This document shows positions 63,851 to 64,000 of a stretch of 64,000 nucleotides of DNA, one piece after another (position 1 is the first letter of the stretch; each line of letters begins with the position of its first letter). The position numbers and the translations under genes are program-made. This stretch comes from Bradyrhizobium barranii subsp. apii (GTDB lineage Bacteria > Pseudomonadota > Alphaproteobacteria > Rhizobiales > Xanthobacteraceae). Under the pieces are notes generated by a model. It ran no database searches. It was not told where the DNA came from and was given only the letters and a program-made list of their open reading frames with translations. The stretch covers positions 3,594,501 through 3,658,500 of the forward strand of contig NZ_CP096255.1 in the NCBI RefSeq assembly GCF_011516635.5, read 5' to 3'.

Positions 63851-63930
63851 CGTCATTGCGAGCGCAGCGAAGCAATCCAGTGTCTTTCCACGGAGGCAGA
63901 CTGGATTGCTTCGCTTCGCTCGCAATGACG
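63851..63930. repeat. Palindromic repeat, CGTCATTGCGAG family
   Basis: CGTCATTGCGAGCGCAGCG and CGCTTCGCTCGCAATGACG are complementary ends enclosing GAAGCAATCCAG/CTGGATTGCTTC. It ends 17 bases before a start-like ATG at 63948. Confidence 0.88.
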
Positions 63931-63947
63931 GGTACTGTGATCCAGTG

Positions 63948-64000
63948 ATGACCCCACCCGCCACCTTCTCCTTCAACAGCCCCGGTGACGCCGAACGCGC
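63948..64000 (+). CDS. Possible gene start, truncated by window edge
   Basis: ATG 63948 begins an open frame MTPPATFSFNSPGDAERA that runs off the window. No clear ribosome site is seen and the visible 17 codons show no motif. The position 17 bases after a palindromic repeat matches the pattern at other genes in this window, the main reason to list it. Confidence 0.35.
   Translation, partial: MTPPATFSFNSPGDAER

Overview
The window is high-GC alphaproteobacterial chromosome. Phasin and polyhydroxyalkanoate (PHA) synthase genes, a fused CYP102-type P450, many TRAP and ABC uptake systems, GTG starts with 4-base stop/start overlaps, and repeated palindromes with CGTCATTGCGAGC / GCTCGCAATGACG ends all suggest a Bradyrhizobium-like soil rhizobium. 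This identification is an inference from gene content and style. No rRNA, tRNA, CRISPR array, transposase or phage gene was seen.

Layout. 1-5.6 kb: a divergent FCD/GntR regulator, an IlvD/Edd sugar-acid dehydratase and a three-gene TRAP transporter. 5.6-12.3 kb: mixed metabolic genes (histidine phosphatase, enoyl-CoA hydratase, ferredoxin-reductase-type flavoprotein, two PfkB kinases, two-domain VOC protein, TetR regulator). 12.6-20.0 kb: an NMT1-type ABC importer joined to an enolase-superfamily enzyme, a Gfo/Idh/MocA dehydrogenase, a DUF993 protein and an AP2-type sugar isomerase. This is the best candidate here for an uncharacterised catabolic pathway. 20.0-21.2 kb: mostly non-coding, with a decayed gene end, strong hairpins and one small conserved-looking gene. 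21.2-27.1 kb: a large periplasmic LTXXQ-domain protein, ornithine aminotransferase, a P450 and a two-subunit ThDP decarboxylase. 27.2-32.3 kb: TetR, adaptor and RND pump. 32.4-37.4 kb: a sensor kinase, a stand-alone receiver, a receiver-cyclase fusion and an unknown protein. 37.4-51.2 kb: two complete dipeptide/oligopeptide-type ABC importers on the minus strand, flanking a gamma-glutamyltransferase-like protein and a DUF1028 protein. 51.6-59.3 kb: a lipid and hydrocarbon group (DUF6489, lipase-like, wax-ester synthase/DGAT, epoxide hydrolase, CYP102-like P450, spermidine-synthase-like protein). 59.4-64 kb: a SnoaL-like secreted protein, a hydrolase, then the PHA group (small PHA-synthase partner, PhaC, GNAT, phasin).

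Two genes have clear single-base frame breaks, 3 kb apart: the reductase end of the CYP102-like gene (near 58,315) and the start of phaC (near 61,595). They are either real lesions or sequence errors. Other structural points: palindromic repeats ending 17-28 bases before five start codons; a 16-codon relay ORF built of 5-codon repeats between two ABC genes; a 13-codon leader overlapping a flavoprotein gene; and a palindromic operator-like site before the phasin gene that resembles a PhaR target.
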